Positions 53,276-62,415 of a DNA stretch of 64,000 nucleotides are shown here, piece after piece. Within the stretch, counting starts at the first letter, position 1; each line of letters opens with the position of its first letter. Under the pieces are notes generated by a model that did not search any database, was not told where the DNA came from, and saw only the letters and a list, made by a program, of their open reading frames with translations. This DNA is from Nocardia jiangxiensis NBRC 101359 (GTDB taxonomy: Bacteria > Actinomycetota > Actinomycetes > Mycobacteriales > Mycobacteriaceae). The stretch lies in the NCBI RefSeq assembly GCF_000308615.1, contig NZ_BAGB01000047.1, forward strand, positions 310,001 to 374,000, written 5' to 3'. The position numbers and the translations under genes are program-made.

Positions 53276-54373
53276 CTATCCGTCCGTATTGCCGTACCGC
53301 CCGGCCAACCTGCGGCGGTGCGCCGCCGGAGAGCCGAACAGCGCCCGGTTGAGCATGGCGCGTTTGTGATAGCGATGGATGCCGCTCTCCCAGGTGTAAC
53401 CGATGCCGCCGTGCAATTGCATTGCCACACCGGCGATGTCGACCGCGGCGGCGCAACTGTGCGACTTCGCCATCGAGACGGCGACCCAGGCGTCGGGATC
53501 CGCGTCGGCTACCTGCCGCACCGCATCGGCGACCAGATGCCGGGCGATGGTGATCCGCACGAGCATATCGGCGCAAGCGTGTTTGACCGCCTGGAAGGAT
53601 CCGACCGGGCGGCCGAACTGTTCGCGAACGCTCACGTAGGCGGTCGTGGCATCCAGCATCGCGACGGAAAGGCCCAGGCTGTCACAGGCGATCGACAGCG
53701 CGGCGCGATCGCGCAGGCTCCGCACAGCGACTTCCGGCTCACCGGCGAATCGCCAGACAGAATCCGGCGGCGCCGCAACGTCATCGGCGGTCACGATGCC
53801 GAATGATCTGGTCTCGTCCAGCACCGGCTGGTCGGCACACACCAGTTCGTGCGGATCGACCGCGACGATGACCGGCACGCCGTGTGGATCATCGGCCACC
53901 AGCAGTATCCGATCCGCCGTCATGGCATCCGGCACGAATTCCGCACGGCCGGAGAGCAACAGACCGCCGGACGCGGTGCGCAGGTGAAATGGCGACGGCG
54001 CGCCGGCGCTGTCGTCGGGCACCGTGTCCAGCGCCACGGCCGTCATCGTCTCGCCCGAGGCCAGTGTGCGCAGCAGATTTTCGTGATCCGCCGTCTCGGC
54101 GAGCAGACCACAGGCTCCCGCGCCGAGCGCGGCCCCGAGGTATCCCCCGGCCACCGCGCGTCCGAACTCCTCGAGCACGATCGCGGTCTCGGCGAAACTC
54201 GCTCCCGCACCGCCCAATTCGTCCGATATCTCCAGACCCAGCCACCCCAGATCCGCGAGCCTGCCGGAGGTGAGTTCCGCCGCATCGCGCGAGGCGAGTA
54301 CATCCCTTGCCACCGAACGCAATTCATCGTGTATCTCGGTGAAGTCCACGGTGTCCCCGACTGTTCCGGTCAT
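53276..54373 (-). CDS. Acyl-CoA dehydrogenase, smaller partner
   Basis: The 365-residue FadE-type protein has REQFGRPVGSFQAVKHACADM and the C-terminal QLHGGIGYTWESGIHRYHKRA. This is the partner-subunit class also seen at 35609. Its ATG overlaps the stop of the next dehydrogenase (54370) by four bases, so the two probably form a heterotetramer. It is the last gene of a minus-strand operon that begins at 58591. Confidence 0.9.
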   Translation of the reverse strand: MTGTVGDTVDFTEIHDELRSVARDVLASRDAAELTSGRLADLGWLGLEISDELGGAGASFAETAIVLEEFGRAVAGGYLGAALGAGACGLLAETADHENLLRTLASGETMTAVALDTVPDDSAGAPSPFHLRTASGGLLLSGRAEFVPDAMTADRILLVADDPHGVPVIVAVDPHELVCADQPVLDETRSFGIVTADDVAAPPDSVWRFAGEPEVAVRSLRDRAALSIACDSLGLSVAMLDATTAYVSVREQFGRPVGSFQAVKHACADMLVRITIARHLVADAVRQVADADPDAWVAVSMAKSHSCAAAVDIAGVAMQLHGGIGYTWESGIHRYHKRAMLNRALFGSPAAHRRRLAGRYGNTDG

Positions 54374-55545
54374 CGTGCCCCGCTCGGTTCCCGGGGCAGG
54401 CCCAGGCCGCGCTCCCCGATGATGGTGCGCTGAATCTCGCTGGTACCGCCGGGAATCGTCCATTCCCACGAGCCGAGGAAATCCAGCGCCCACGCACCGG
54501 ACTCCCAGCCGCCCGATCGTGGCTTGTGCAGCACCGTGTGGGCCTGCACTCCCCCGAGTTCGGTTCCGAAATCGGTCATCCGTTGCAGCAGTTCGCTGTA
54601 GTACAGCTTGACGATGGAGGCATCGGCCGGGCCCGCGGTCCCGGATTCGTGTCGTTCCACCAGATCTCGGCACAGCAGCCGCAGTCCGGCGATCCCGGTC
54701 TCGAATCCGGCTAGCCGATCGAGCAGGACCGGATCCCCGGACGGGCACGCCTGCACCAGCCAACGGAATCCGGCGTTACCCAGTCGCTCGGCCAGCTCCA
54801 GCATGGTCAGTCCGCGCTCGGCCCCGAGCGTCTGCTGCGCCACCTGCCATCCGGCGTTCGGCGCTCCGATCAAGCCGCCGGCCGGGATGCGCACCCGGTC
54901 GAGGAAAATCTCACAGAAATGCGACTCGCCGGTGGCCTGCCGGATCGGCCGCACATCGATGCCCGGCGTCCGCATATCCAGCAGGAAGTACGAAATACCG
55001 TGCCGCTTGGGCGCATCCGGATCGGTGCGCGCGAGCAGCAGGCACCAGTCCGCGAACTGCGCGCCGCTGGCCCACACCTTCTGCCCGGTCACGATGTAGT
55101 CCTCCCCCTCGCGCCGGGCCGTGGTGGCCAATGCGGCCAGATCCGATCCCGCCGCGGGTTCGGAGAACCCCTGCACCCAGATCTCGCCGTCCAGAATGGC
55201 GGGCAGATGCCGCTGCCGCTGCTGCGGCGTCCCGGCGGCCAGCAGCGTCGCCGCCGCATGGTGGATCGCCACGAACGCCAGCACCAATCGCGGCGCGTCA
55301 TGCGCCGCCAACTCCTGATACAGCACGATCTGCTCCCCCACCGGCATCCCGCCGCCCCACTCGGCGGGCCAGTGCGGCACCGCGAACCCGGCGCCCCGCA
55401 ACCGCTGAAACCACTCCTGTTGAAACGCAACGAACTCCGCATCCGAGGCCCCCGTCTGCGCGGCCCGCCACCCCGGGGGGATCTCGGCCCGGCACCAGTC
55501 CCGCACCTCGGCACGAAACTCCCGCAGGTGCTGCTCCCCGGTCAT
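54370..55545 (-). CDS. Acyl-CoA dehydrogenase, partner subunit
   Basis: The 391-residue acyl-CoA dehydrogenase has FSEPAAGSDLAALATTAR, YIVTGQKVWASGAQFADW and the C-terminal WTIPGGTSEIQRTIIGERGLGLPRE. The ATG at 55545 is used because GAAGGTG lies upstream and the family N-terminus begins there; an upstream in-frame start at 55611 adds a cysteine-rich, unlikely leader. It pairs with the gene at 53276. Confidence 0.9.
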   Translation of the reverse strand: MTGEQHLREFRAEVRDWCRAEIPPGWRAAQTGASDAEFVAFQQEWFQRLRGAGFAVPHWPAEWGGGMPVGEQIVLYQELAAHDAPRLVLAFVAIHHAAATLLAAGTPQQRQRHLPAILDGEIWVQGFSEPAAGSDLAALATTARREGEDYIVTGQKVWASGAQFADWCLLLARTDPDAPKRHGISYFLLDMRTPGIDVRPIRQATGESHFCEIFLDRVRIPAGGLIGAPNAGWQVAQQTLGAERGLTMLELAERLGNAGFRWLVQACPSGDPVLLDRLAGFETGIAGLRLLCRDLVERHESGTAGPADASIVKLYYSELLQRMTDFGTELGGVQAHTVLHKPRSGGWESGAWALDFLGSWEWTIPGGTSEIQRTIIGERGLGLPREPSGAR

Positions 55546-55615
55546 CGAGTACACCTTCTCTCCGAATCGCCGCACGCAACACCGATTCCCGTCGGAACAC
55601 CCGCATCCCACGACG

Positions 55616-56410
55616 TCATCGGCTTCTCGTCCTGTCCCGCAATGCTTGCAGACGTTCGCGGTGCTCCGGAGACTGCATGGTGACGACCTCGGCGGCGAAA
55701 CCGGCCTGCATCGGCCCGGCGAGGGCCTGCGAAAGATACATGTTCACAACGCGTTTCGTGCTGCACAGCGCCTCGGGCGGTTGCGCGGCCAGGCGCAGGG
55801 CGAGGCGGTGCGCTTCGTCGAGCAGATCCTCCGGCGGGACGACCCGGGTGGCCAGGCCGAGCTGGACGGCGGTGGCGGCATCGATGCGGTCGCCGGTGTA
55901 CAGGTATTCGCGCGACCGCAGAATCGGAGTCAGCAACGGCCAGAACGCCGCGCCGCCGTCACCGGCGACCAGTCCCACCGCGACGTGCGGATCGGCCAGA
56001 TGACCCCGCTCGGACATCAGCACGACATCACACAGCACGGCGATACTCGCGCCCAAACCCACGGCGGGCCCGTTGACCGCGGCGATCACCGGCAGCGGGA
56101 ACCGCAGCATCTCCTCGATGATCTGCGCGCCCTCGCGAATACTCTCGTCCCGCGCGACCGGATCGGTGAGGAACGAGGTGATCCAGTCCAGATCGCCGCC
56201 CGCACTGAACGCCCGGCCCGCCCCGGTCAGGATCACCACCCGCGCCTCGGTATCGGCGGCCAGCTGCCGCCAGACGGTGGCGAGCGCACGATGCAGAGTC
56301 ACGTCGACGGCATTGAATTCGTCCGGCCGGTTCAGCACCACCGTGCGTACCGGACCGTCGCACCGGACTTCCAGCTCACCGGGCAGGTCGTAATGCAATT
56401 CCTCACGCAT
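55616..56410 (-). CDS. Enoyl-CoA hydratase/isomerase family protein
   Basis: The 264-residue crotonase-fold protein has FSAGGDLDWI and NGPAVGLGASIAV for the oxyanion hole. The first catalytic glutamate position reads ADPHVAVGLVAGDGG, so glutamate appears replaced by histidine, while the second (SREYLYTGD) is kept. The same change is seen at 31471. An isomerase, hydrolase or ring-cleaving lyase role is as likely as hydration. It lies inside a run of acyl-CoA dehydrogenases. Confidence 0.85.
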   Translation of the reverse strand: MREELHYDLPGELEVRCDGPVRTVVLNRPDEFNAVDVTLHRALATVWRQLAADTEARVVILTGAGRAFSAGGDLDWITSFLTDPVARDESIREGAQIIEEMLRFPLPVIAAVNGPAVGLGASIAVLCDVVLMSERGHLADPHVAVGLVAGDGGAAFWPLLTPILRSREYLYTGDRIDAATAVQLGLATRVVPPEDLLDEAHRLALRLAAQPPEALCSTKRVVNMYLSQALAGPMQAGFAAEVVTMQSPEHRERLQALRDRTRSR

Positions 56411-56415
56411 CCGGT

Positions 56416-57366
56416 TCAGACCCCCATCGGATCCGAGAACAGCCCGCTCAATCCGCGCCGCCCCAGCCCATCACCGAGCAGTTCCTCGGTGGTCGTGCGC
56501 CCGAACGGCAGCCGCCGAATCGGCTGGCTGTACCGCGAGACCCAGGACAGCGGCGATTCATCGCAGAACCCCAGCGCCCCGTGCAGCTGATGCGCAACCC
56601 GGAAGACCGTATCGGCGGCCTCGAGCGCGGCCAGGCGCAAGGACAACGCATCCGCGAGCGCCGCCGGATCGCCGGACCCTATGCTCCACAAGGCATATCG
56701 CGCGAGCATCTCCACCCCGCGCCGCTCCACCTCGGCATCGGTGAGCTGGAACTGCACCCCCTGGAACTGCGCCAGCGGCTGCCCGAACTGCTCTCGCACC
56801 AGCACGTGCGCCCGTGCCAGATCCACCGCCCGGTCCAACATGCCCAGCAACGTCCAGCACGGCAGCACCAGCGCCAAGGCGGGATCGGCCGTTTCGCCGA
56901 CACCCTCGATCGGTGCGCCGACCTCCAATTCGGCCACGAACATCGAGGTCCGCGGCGACGAATCACTCGGCCGCACAGCGACATTCCGCCGCACGCCGTC
57001 GACCGTCACCGCCGCCCAGCGCAGATCCAGATCCGCCACGGGCGCGGCAGGCCGCACCTCCGAGACCACCAACAGCCCGTCGACCCCCGATTCCTCGGGC
57101 CGCGCCAGCCGTTCGGCCACCGGATACGGAACAGCCAGATATCCGGCACTACGGCACAGCGCCGCAGCAGCTTCCAGCTCGACCACATCCCGGCGGGGCG
57201 CGAGATCCCACGCCCCGAGCCCGCCGAGTACCTCGGCCACGACGCTGCGCCGAACCTCCGGGTCCTGCTCGGCCCGCTGAACCAGCTCGTCCCCACCGGC
57301 CGCGGTCAGCGCCCGCCCCGCCTGCACGCCGAATTCCTGGGCTTCGGAACATAATTCGATGTTCAT
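56416..57366 (-). CDS. Acyl-CoA dehydrogenase-like protein, short partner
   Basis: The 316-residue protein has VREQFGQPLAQFQGVQFQL and a C-terminal QLHGALGFCDESPLSWVSRYSQPIRRLP, a diverged form of the QxHGGIGxTWE tail. At about 60 residues shorter than usual, its N-terminal helical domain is reduced. It probably serves as the partner of the acyl-CoA dehydrogenase at 57422. The ATG at 57366 begins MNIELCSEAQEFG. Confidence 0.85.
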   Translation of the reverse strand: MNIELCSEAQEFGVQAGRALTAAGGDELVQRAEQDPEVRRSVVAEVLGGLGAWDLAPRRDVVELEAAAALCRSAGYLAVPYPVAERLARPEESGVDGLLVVSEVRPAAPVADLDLRWAAVTVDGVRRNVAVRPSDSSPRTSMFVAELEVGAPIEGVGETADPALALVLPCWTLLGMLDRAVDLARAHVLVREQFGQPLAQFQGVQFQLTDAEVERRGVEMLARYALWSIGSGDPAALADALSLRLAALEAADTVFRVAHQLHGALGFCDESPLSWVSRYSQPIRRLPFGRTTTEELLGDGLGRRGLSGLFSDPMGV

Positions 57367-57421
57367 CGCACACGCTCCACCGCACGCAGCACACTCGGGC
57401 AACCGGCATCATGTTCTGCGT

Positions 57422-58591
57422 TCACGCCGCATCCCGCTTCCTGTGGTTGGCCGCGAGCAACGACCGCGCCAGCAGGATCCGCTGGATCTCGATGCTGCCG
57501 GAGGCGACGGTGGCGGCGTGGGAGTAGCGAGCGTGATCGGCCACCGCTCGGCGGAATCGTCGCTGCGCCGCGGCCTCGCCGGTGACGAAGGCGGCGATAT
57601 CGGTGAGCACGCCGCCGCTGTCCTGATCCAGGCGGGTGACCGCGATGCGGTAGGCGGCCGCGTCGCCCGGGGTGACCCGTCCGGAATCCTGGAGTGACAC
57701 CACGTGATACGCGAGCAGGCGGGCGCGGCGGCAGTGCGTCAGCATGCGCGCCCATCGTCCGCGCAGTGCGGCGGGCAGCGCATCCCAGCTCTCGCCAAGC
57801 ACTTCGGGAGCGGCCTGTAGCAGCCGTTCACAGCGGGCGTAGCGGGCGATCCCGACGCGTTCGAAGGCCAACACCTCCTGCACCACCGGCCATCCGCCGC
57901 CCACGGTGCCGAGCACATCGGCCTCGGTGGCGCGCACGCCGTCGAAGAAGACCTCGTTGAGATGATGCGGCCCCAGCATCGACCGGATCGGCCGGACCTC
58001 GATCCCCGGATCGGACATCGGCAGCAGGAATACAGTGAGCCCCTGCTGTTTTCGATCCTCCCGCGAGGTCCGCGCCAGCAGGAAGCACCACTTCGCCATA
58101 CCCGCGTACGAAGTCCAGATCTTCTGCCCGGAGATGCGCCAGCCGTCACCGTCCCGGCGCGCGGTGGTCCGCAGCGAGGCCAGGTCCGAACCGGAGTCGG
58201 GCTCGCTGAACCCCTGACACCAGATCACCTCGCCACGCGCGATCGGCGGCAGATGTTTGCGCTGCTGTTCGGGCGTGCCGTGCCGCATGATCGTCGGGCC
58301 GACCCAGTTCACGCCCATGTATTGCGCGCCGCGGGGCTCGTGATGGGCCCACATCTCCTCGCGCACCACGGTCTGTTCCCATATCGAGGCGCCGCGCCCA
58401 CCGAATTCGCCCGGCCATGCCGCACACAGCAGTCCGCGCTCGGCGAGTGTGCGGGAAAAGCGCTGGGCGACTGCGAGATCCGCGGGATCGTCGGTGAACG
58501 CGCCGAGAAAGTCCGGCGGAACCTCCGCTGCGATCAGCCGACGCAGTTCGCCGCGGAGTTCGGCGGCGGCCTCACCCATCGTGAAGTCCAT
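57422..58591 (-). CDS. Acyl-CoA dehydrogenase
   Basis: The 389-residue enzyme has FSEPDSGSDLASLRTTAR, WRISGQKIWTSYAGMAKW and a C-terminal ASGSIEIQRILLARSLL. It is the first gene of the minus-strand operon ending at 53276. Its start lies 18 bases downstream of the ATCCTCATAAGGAT operator on the same strand. With the short protein at 56416 it likely forms a heteromeric dehydrogenase. Confidence 0.92.
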   Translation of the reverse strand: MDFTMGEAAAELRGELRRLIAAEVPPDFLGAFTDDPADLAVAQRFSRTLAERGLLCAAWPGEFGGRGASIWEQTVVREEMWAHHEPRGAQYMGVNWVGPTIMRHGTPEQQRKHLPPIARGEVIWCQGFSEPDSGSDLASLRTTARRDGDGWRISGQKIWTSYAGMAKWCFLLARTSREDRKQQGLTVFLLPMSDPGIEVRPIRSMLGPHHLNEVFFDGVRATEADVLGTVGGGWPVVQEVLAFERVGIARYARCERLLQAAPEVLGESWDALPAALRGRWARMLTHCRRARLLAYHVVSLQDSGRVTPGDAAAYRIAVTRLDQDSGGVLTDIAAFVTGEAAAQRRFRRAVADHARYSHAATVASGSIEIQRILLARSLLAANHRKRDAA

Positions 58592-58609
58592 GAATCGGAC
58601 AGTACTTCA

Positions 58610-58623
58610 ATCCTCATAAGGAT
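58610..58623. promoter_or_regulatory. ATCCT-N4-AGGAT operator/promoter of the dehydrogenase operon
   Basis: ATCCTCATAAGGAT lies within a 25-base block that, on the minus strand, reads TATTGCTATCCTTATGAGG and continues ATTGAAGT. The same block with one change is found at 59829-59853 in front of the beta-propeller gene on the plus strand. TATCCT may be the -10, with the operator overlapping it. Confidence 0.68.
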
Positions 58624-58744
58624 AGCAATATTTGAACGGTCACAGACCCCTGGGTAAACTCGCACGCGTGAACGCACCGATACGGGCAGGTCAAGCGCAC
58701 GGAACAGGCATGTCCGACACATGCCCGTGCACGGGTGGAGCAGC

Positions 58745-59551
58745 ATGACCAACGCACGGCGCGGCCGGATCCCACAACGACGCATCGCCGAGACCGTCGC
58801 CGCGGAACTGCGCACCCGCATCCTGTCCGGCGACGACGACTACCGCCTGCCCACCCAGGACCAGCTGGTGCAGGATTTCGGCGTCAGCTACCCCTCGATC
58901 CGCGAGGCGCTGCGCATACTCGAGACCGAGGGCCTGGTCACGGTCCGGCGCGGCAATGTCGGGGGCGCGGAGGTGCATCGTCCCGACGAGTCCTCCGCCG
59001 CGTACCACCTGGGTCTGGCCCTGCAGGGCGCCCGGGTCACCCTGGGCGATCTGGCCGCCGGACTGCGCACGCTCGAACCGTTGTGCGCGGCCGAATGCGC
59101 CCGTCGCGAGGACCGCGCCGAGGTGATCGTCCCGGCACTCGAGGCCAGTATCGAGTCATCCGCGGAGCTGATCGGCGAGGGCCTGCCGTTCACCCACACC
59201 GCCCGGGACTTCCACGATCTCATCGTCTCGTTCACCCCGAACGCGACAATCCGGTACGTGGTCAGCAGCCTGGTCGCCCTGTGGTCCTCCCAGGAGGAGG
59301 CATGGGCCGAGGTACTCACCAAACGCGGTGAATATCCCTCCCCCTCCGAGTCCCAGGAGTCGGTCCGCACGCACCGCCGCTTGCTCGAGGAGATCGCCGC
59401 GGGCCGCGCCGAGGCCGCCGAGCGCCTCTACCGCGCCCACCTCACCGCCACCCAGGCGCTGGTCCTGGAGCGTTTCGACAACGGCATCGTCAACGCCACC
59501 TCCGACCTGGCCCGGCAGGCGATCCAGTCGAGCCGGGGCCCGCGCGTCTGA
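58745..59551 (+). CDS. GntR-family regulator of the FadR (FCD-domain) subgroup
   Basis: The 268-residue protein has a winged-helix domain (about 10-78) with LPTQDQLVQDFGVSYPSIREALRILETEGLV. A mostly helical C-terminal FCD-type ligand domain contains FHDLIVSFTPNATIRYVV. FadR-type regulators commonly respond to acyl-CoAs or acid intermediates. The gene is divergent from the acyl-CoA dehydrogenase operon, and near-identical ATCCT-N4-AGGAT sites lie on both sides of it. ATG 58745 follows GGTGGAG. Confidence 0.92.
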   Translation: MTNARRGRIPQRRIAETVAAELRTRILSGDDDYRLPTQDQLVQDFGVSYPSIREALRILETEGLVTVRRGNVGGAEVHRPDESSAAYHLGLALQGARVTLGDLAAGLRTLEPLCAAECARREDRAEVIVPALEASIESSAELIGEGLPFTHTARDFHDLIVSFTPNATIRYVVSSLVALWSSQEEAWAEVLTKRGEYPSPSESQESVRTHRRLLEEIAAGRAEAAERLYRAHLTATQALVLERFDNGIVNATSDLARQAIQSSRGPRV

Positions 59552-59962
59552 GCTGACGCGAGCCGCCCGACCGGCACGAATCACGCTGCTCCGCAGACGC
59601 TTTCACACACGGACACCATGAGCTGTCCGGCACGCGGTTTCGGCGTACCCGCGGAACCGCCACCGCGCCCGGGCCGACCCACGCACGTCGCACATCGTCG
59701 ATGCCTCCCCACCGAGCAGGCTTTCGCACGGCCGCAACCCATCCGGGCCCGAAGCGGTCCGGGCCACGCCGCCCGCCATCCTCGTCACAGCGCCGGGCAG
59801 TGTAGTCCCGGAAAAACACCCCTTCAAGTATTGCTATCCTTAAGAGGATTGAAGTAGCGTAGCCCCACGCAAAGTGGCGTGCGTCACGACCGCCGATTCG
59901 GCCGGGTCCGCAGCCACCTTCGGACAGACACCGACGTTCTCTTCAGCATGGGAGGCCCCGCC
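59552..59962. other. 411-base intergenic region with a regulated promoter
   Basis: No gene is supported here. The first 280 bases show no clear signal. The final 130 hold the ATCCT-N4-AGGAT operator at 59836 and the promoter of the beta-propeller, SDR, Rieske and monooxygenase operon. Confidence 0.5.
59836..59849. promoter_or_regulatory. ATCCT-N4-AGGAT operator/promoter of the Rieske operon
   Basis: ATCCTTAAGAGGAT is embedded in TATTGCTATCCTTAAGAGG and then ATTGAAGTA, matching the block at 58605-58629 read on the other strand with a single change over about 25 bases. Such conservation in non-coding DNA argues for a shared binding protein, most simply the GntR regulator between them. Confidence 0.7.
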
Positions 59963-61555
59963 GTGACCATGGGGGCGCGCTACAGCAGCACCACTCCGGT
60001 TACCCTCGCCGACGGATGGAGCCTGCGACGGCTCACTGCGCCGAGCCGACTGTTCGGCGCCAACGGATTACGCACCGGACCCGATGGCCGCGTCTACGTC
60101 GCCCAGGTCGCGGGCAGCCAGATCAGCGCCCTGGACGTGACCACGGGCGATCTCGAAACCGTCAGTGCCAAGGGCAGCGACATCATCGCCCCCGACGACC
60201 TGGCCTTCGATCCCGGCGGCAACCTCATCGCCACCGAGTACATGGACGCGCGGGTCAGCGTGCGCAACACCGACGGCAGCACCCGGGTGATCCGCGCGGA
60301 TCTGCCCGGCGCCAACGGGATCACCGTGCACAACGGCCGCCTGTTCGTCAACGAGTGCCGGATCGGCGGGCGCCTGATGGAACTCCCGCTCGACGGCAGC
60401 GCACCGCGCATCCTGCAGGACAACCTGGTGATGCCCAACGCCATGGAGGTCGGCCCCGACGGCCTGCTCTATTACCCGGTCATGGGCTCCAACGACATCT
60501 GGCGCATCGATCCGGACGGCGGTGAACCCGAGCGTGTCGCAGGCGATCTCGGCACGCCCGACTCGGTCAAATTCGATTCCGCGGGACGTATCGTCTCCAC
60601 CCAGGTAGCGACCGGCGAAGTGCTGCGCATCGACCCGCGCACCGGCGAACGCCGCGTCCTGGCGCAGCTCGCGCCCGGCCTGGACAACTGCACGTTCGTC
60701 GGCGACCGGCTGTTCGTCTCGAACTTCTGCGGCGAGATCACCGAGATCCTGTCCGACGGAGCAACCAAGACCGTGCTCGACGGCGGCCTGATGTGGCCGC
60801 TGGATCTGACCGTCGATGCCGAGGGCAATCTCTACGTGGCCGACGGCACCTTCTTCTACGTCCTGCGCGATGGCGAATTGCGCGTGGTCGCATCGCTTTT
60901 CAGCGCCGGCACGCCCGGATACGTCCGCGGCGTCAGCGCCGTGGGCCCGGGAGAGTTCCTGTGCGCCACCTCCGGCGGGCAGATCGCCTACTACCGGCTG
61001 CATCCCGAGCCGGAGACCGAGGTGGTGGCGGAGGGATTCGACCAGCTGTACGGCATCGCCGCCACCCCCGACCGCGCCATCGTCGCCGCGGAACTCGGCA
61101 CCGGCCGGGTGTTGTCGGTCCGGGCGGGCGGGGCCGATGTGCTCGCCTCCGGCCTGCGGGATCCGATGGGCGTCGCATTCGGGCCGGACGGGACGACCCT
61201 GGTCTCCGAATCCGGCGCCGGACGGGTCGTCTCGATCGGCAGCCGGGTGGGCACCGTGGTGGACGGTCTGAACACCCCGCAGGGAATCCTGGTGCGCGGC
61301 AACCGATTGCTCATCGTCGACGTCGGGCTCAACGCCCTGATCGGCGTCGATCTGGTCACCGGCGAACGCGAGACGATCGCGGCGGATCTTCCGCTCGGCG
61401 CTCCGCCGGGAGTGGTGCCCAAACCACTGCTGGGCACGCCCCCGTTCTCCGGTCCGATGGGCCCGTTCGCGGGGATCGCCGCCGGACCCGACGGCACGAT
61501 CTATCTGTCCGCGGACGCCGAGGGCAGCGTGCTGGCGCTGCGGTACACGGAGTGA
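59963..61555 (+). CDS. SMP-30/gluconolactonase-like beta-propeller protein
   Basis: The 530-residue protein is built of repeated propeller blades, seen as recurring PDGRVYVAQ, PGGNLIATEY, PDGLLYYPV, AEGNLYVADG and PDGTIYLSAD segments. SMP-30-like propellers are often lactonases or metal-dependent hydrolases; this one is longer than the usual single-propeller form and may hold two. No signal peptide is clear. The GTG at 59963 is chosen because GGAGG precedes it by seven bases. It heads an operon with SDR, Rieske oxygenase and a monooxygenase, where a lactonase would fit. Confidence 0.78.
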   Translation: MTMGARYSSTTPVTLADGWSLRRLTAPSRLFGANGLRTGPDGRVYVAQVAGSQISALDVTTGDLETVSAKGSDIIAPDDLAFDPGGNLIATEYMDARVSVRNTDGSTRVIRADLPGANGITVHNGRLFVNECRIGGRLMELPLDGSAPRILQDNLVMPNAMEVGPDGLLYYPVMGSNDIWRIDPDGGEPERVAGDLGTPDSVKFDSAGRIVSTQVATGEVLRIDPRTGERRVLAQLAPGLDNCTFVGDRLFVSNFCGEITEILSDGATKTVLDGGLMWPLDLTVDAEGNLYVADGTFFYVLRDGELRVVASLFSAGTPGYVRGVSAVGPGEFLCATSGGQIAYYRLHPEPETEVVAEGFDQLYGIAATPDRAIVAAELGTGRVLSVRAGGADVLASGLRDPMGVAFGPDGTTLVSESGAGRVVSIGSRVGTVVDGLNTPQGILVRGNRLLIVDVGLNALIGVDLVTGERETIAADLPLGAPPGVVPKPLLGTPPFSGPMGPFAGIAAGPDGTIYLSADAEGSVLALRYTE

Positions 61556-61560
61556 GCCCG

Positions 61561-62415
61561 ATGACCAACGAATTCTTCGGCCTCGACGGCCGCATCGTCA
61601 TCGTCTCCGGCGCGGGCGGCGGCGGCATCGGCACCGCCGTGACCCGCCTGGTCGCCCAGGCCGGAGCCACCGTCCTGGCCGTCGGCCGCTCGCCGGAGAA
61701 CCTCGCGAAACACGTCGAACCCCTTGCCTCCGAGGGGCTTCCGGTCATCTCTGTGGCAGCCGACGCGTCCACCGAGGAGGGCATCGCGACGGTCATGCAG
61801 CGCGCCCGCGCGACCGACGGCCAGCTCTACGGCCTGGTCAACGTCGCCGGCGGAGCCGCACCGAGCACCTGGATGCCCGCGACCCGGGTCACCCGCTCGG
61901 ACTGGCAGGCACTGTTCACCCAGAACCTCGAGACGATGTTCTTCTTCAGCCAGGCCGTCGCGGCGGAACTGAAATCGCACTCGCTGCCCGGCTCGATCGT
62001 CTCGGTCTCCTCGATCAGCGGGATGAACACCGCGCCGTTCCACATCGCTTACGGCACAGCGAAAGCCGCGCTGGTCGCGGCCACCCGGACGATGGCGGTC
62101 GAACTCGCGCTGGACGACATCCGGATCAACGCGGTCGCGCCCGGCGTTACCGAAACACCCGCCTCGGGCACCTACGTCGACACCGATCCCGAACGCGACC
62201 GCCGCGCCATCGCCATGGGCCGGCGCGGCACGCCCCGGGAGCAGGCCGGCGCGATCCTGTTCCTGCTCTCCGAATTGTCCGGCTACGTGACCGGACAGAC
62301 CCTGCTCGTGGACGGCGGCCTGAATCTCAAGTGGACCCATCTGGGCGCCGACAACACCTCCCTGTTCCTGAAGGACGAATCGTTCCGCGCGGCCATCACG
62401 AGGAGTGAACCATGA
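61561..62415 (+). CDS. Short-chain dehydrogenase/reductase
   Basis: The 284-residue SDR has a nucleotide motif reading VSGAGGGGIG, a serine in SVSSISGMNT, the catalytic YGTAK and VTGQTLLVDGG. The C-terminal 30 residues (KWTHLGADNTSLF onward) form an extension. It starts five bases after the propeller gene and overlaps the Rieske gene by four bases. It may oxidise a product of the oxygenase. Confidence 0.9.
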   Translation: MTNEFFGLDGRIVIVSGAGGGGIGTAVTRLVAQAGATVLAVGRSPENLAKHVEPLASEGLPVISVAADASTEEGIATVMQRARATDGQLYGLVNVAGGAAPSTWMPATRVTRSDWQALFTQNLETMFFFSQAVAAELKSHSLPGSIVSVSSISGMNTAPFHIAYGTAKAALVAATRTMAVELALDDIRINAVAPGVTETPASGTYVDTDPERDRRAIAMGRRGTPREQAGAILFLLSELSGYVTGQTLLVDGGLNLKWTHLGADNTSLFLKDESFRAAITRSEP

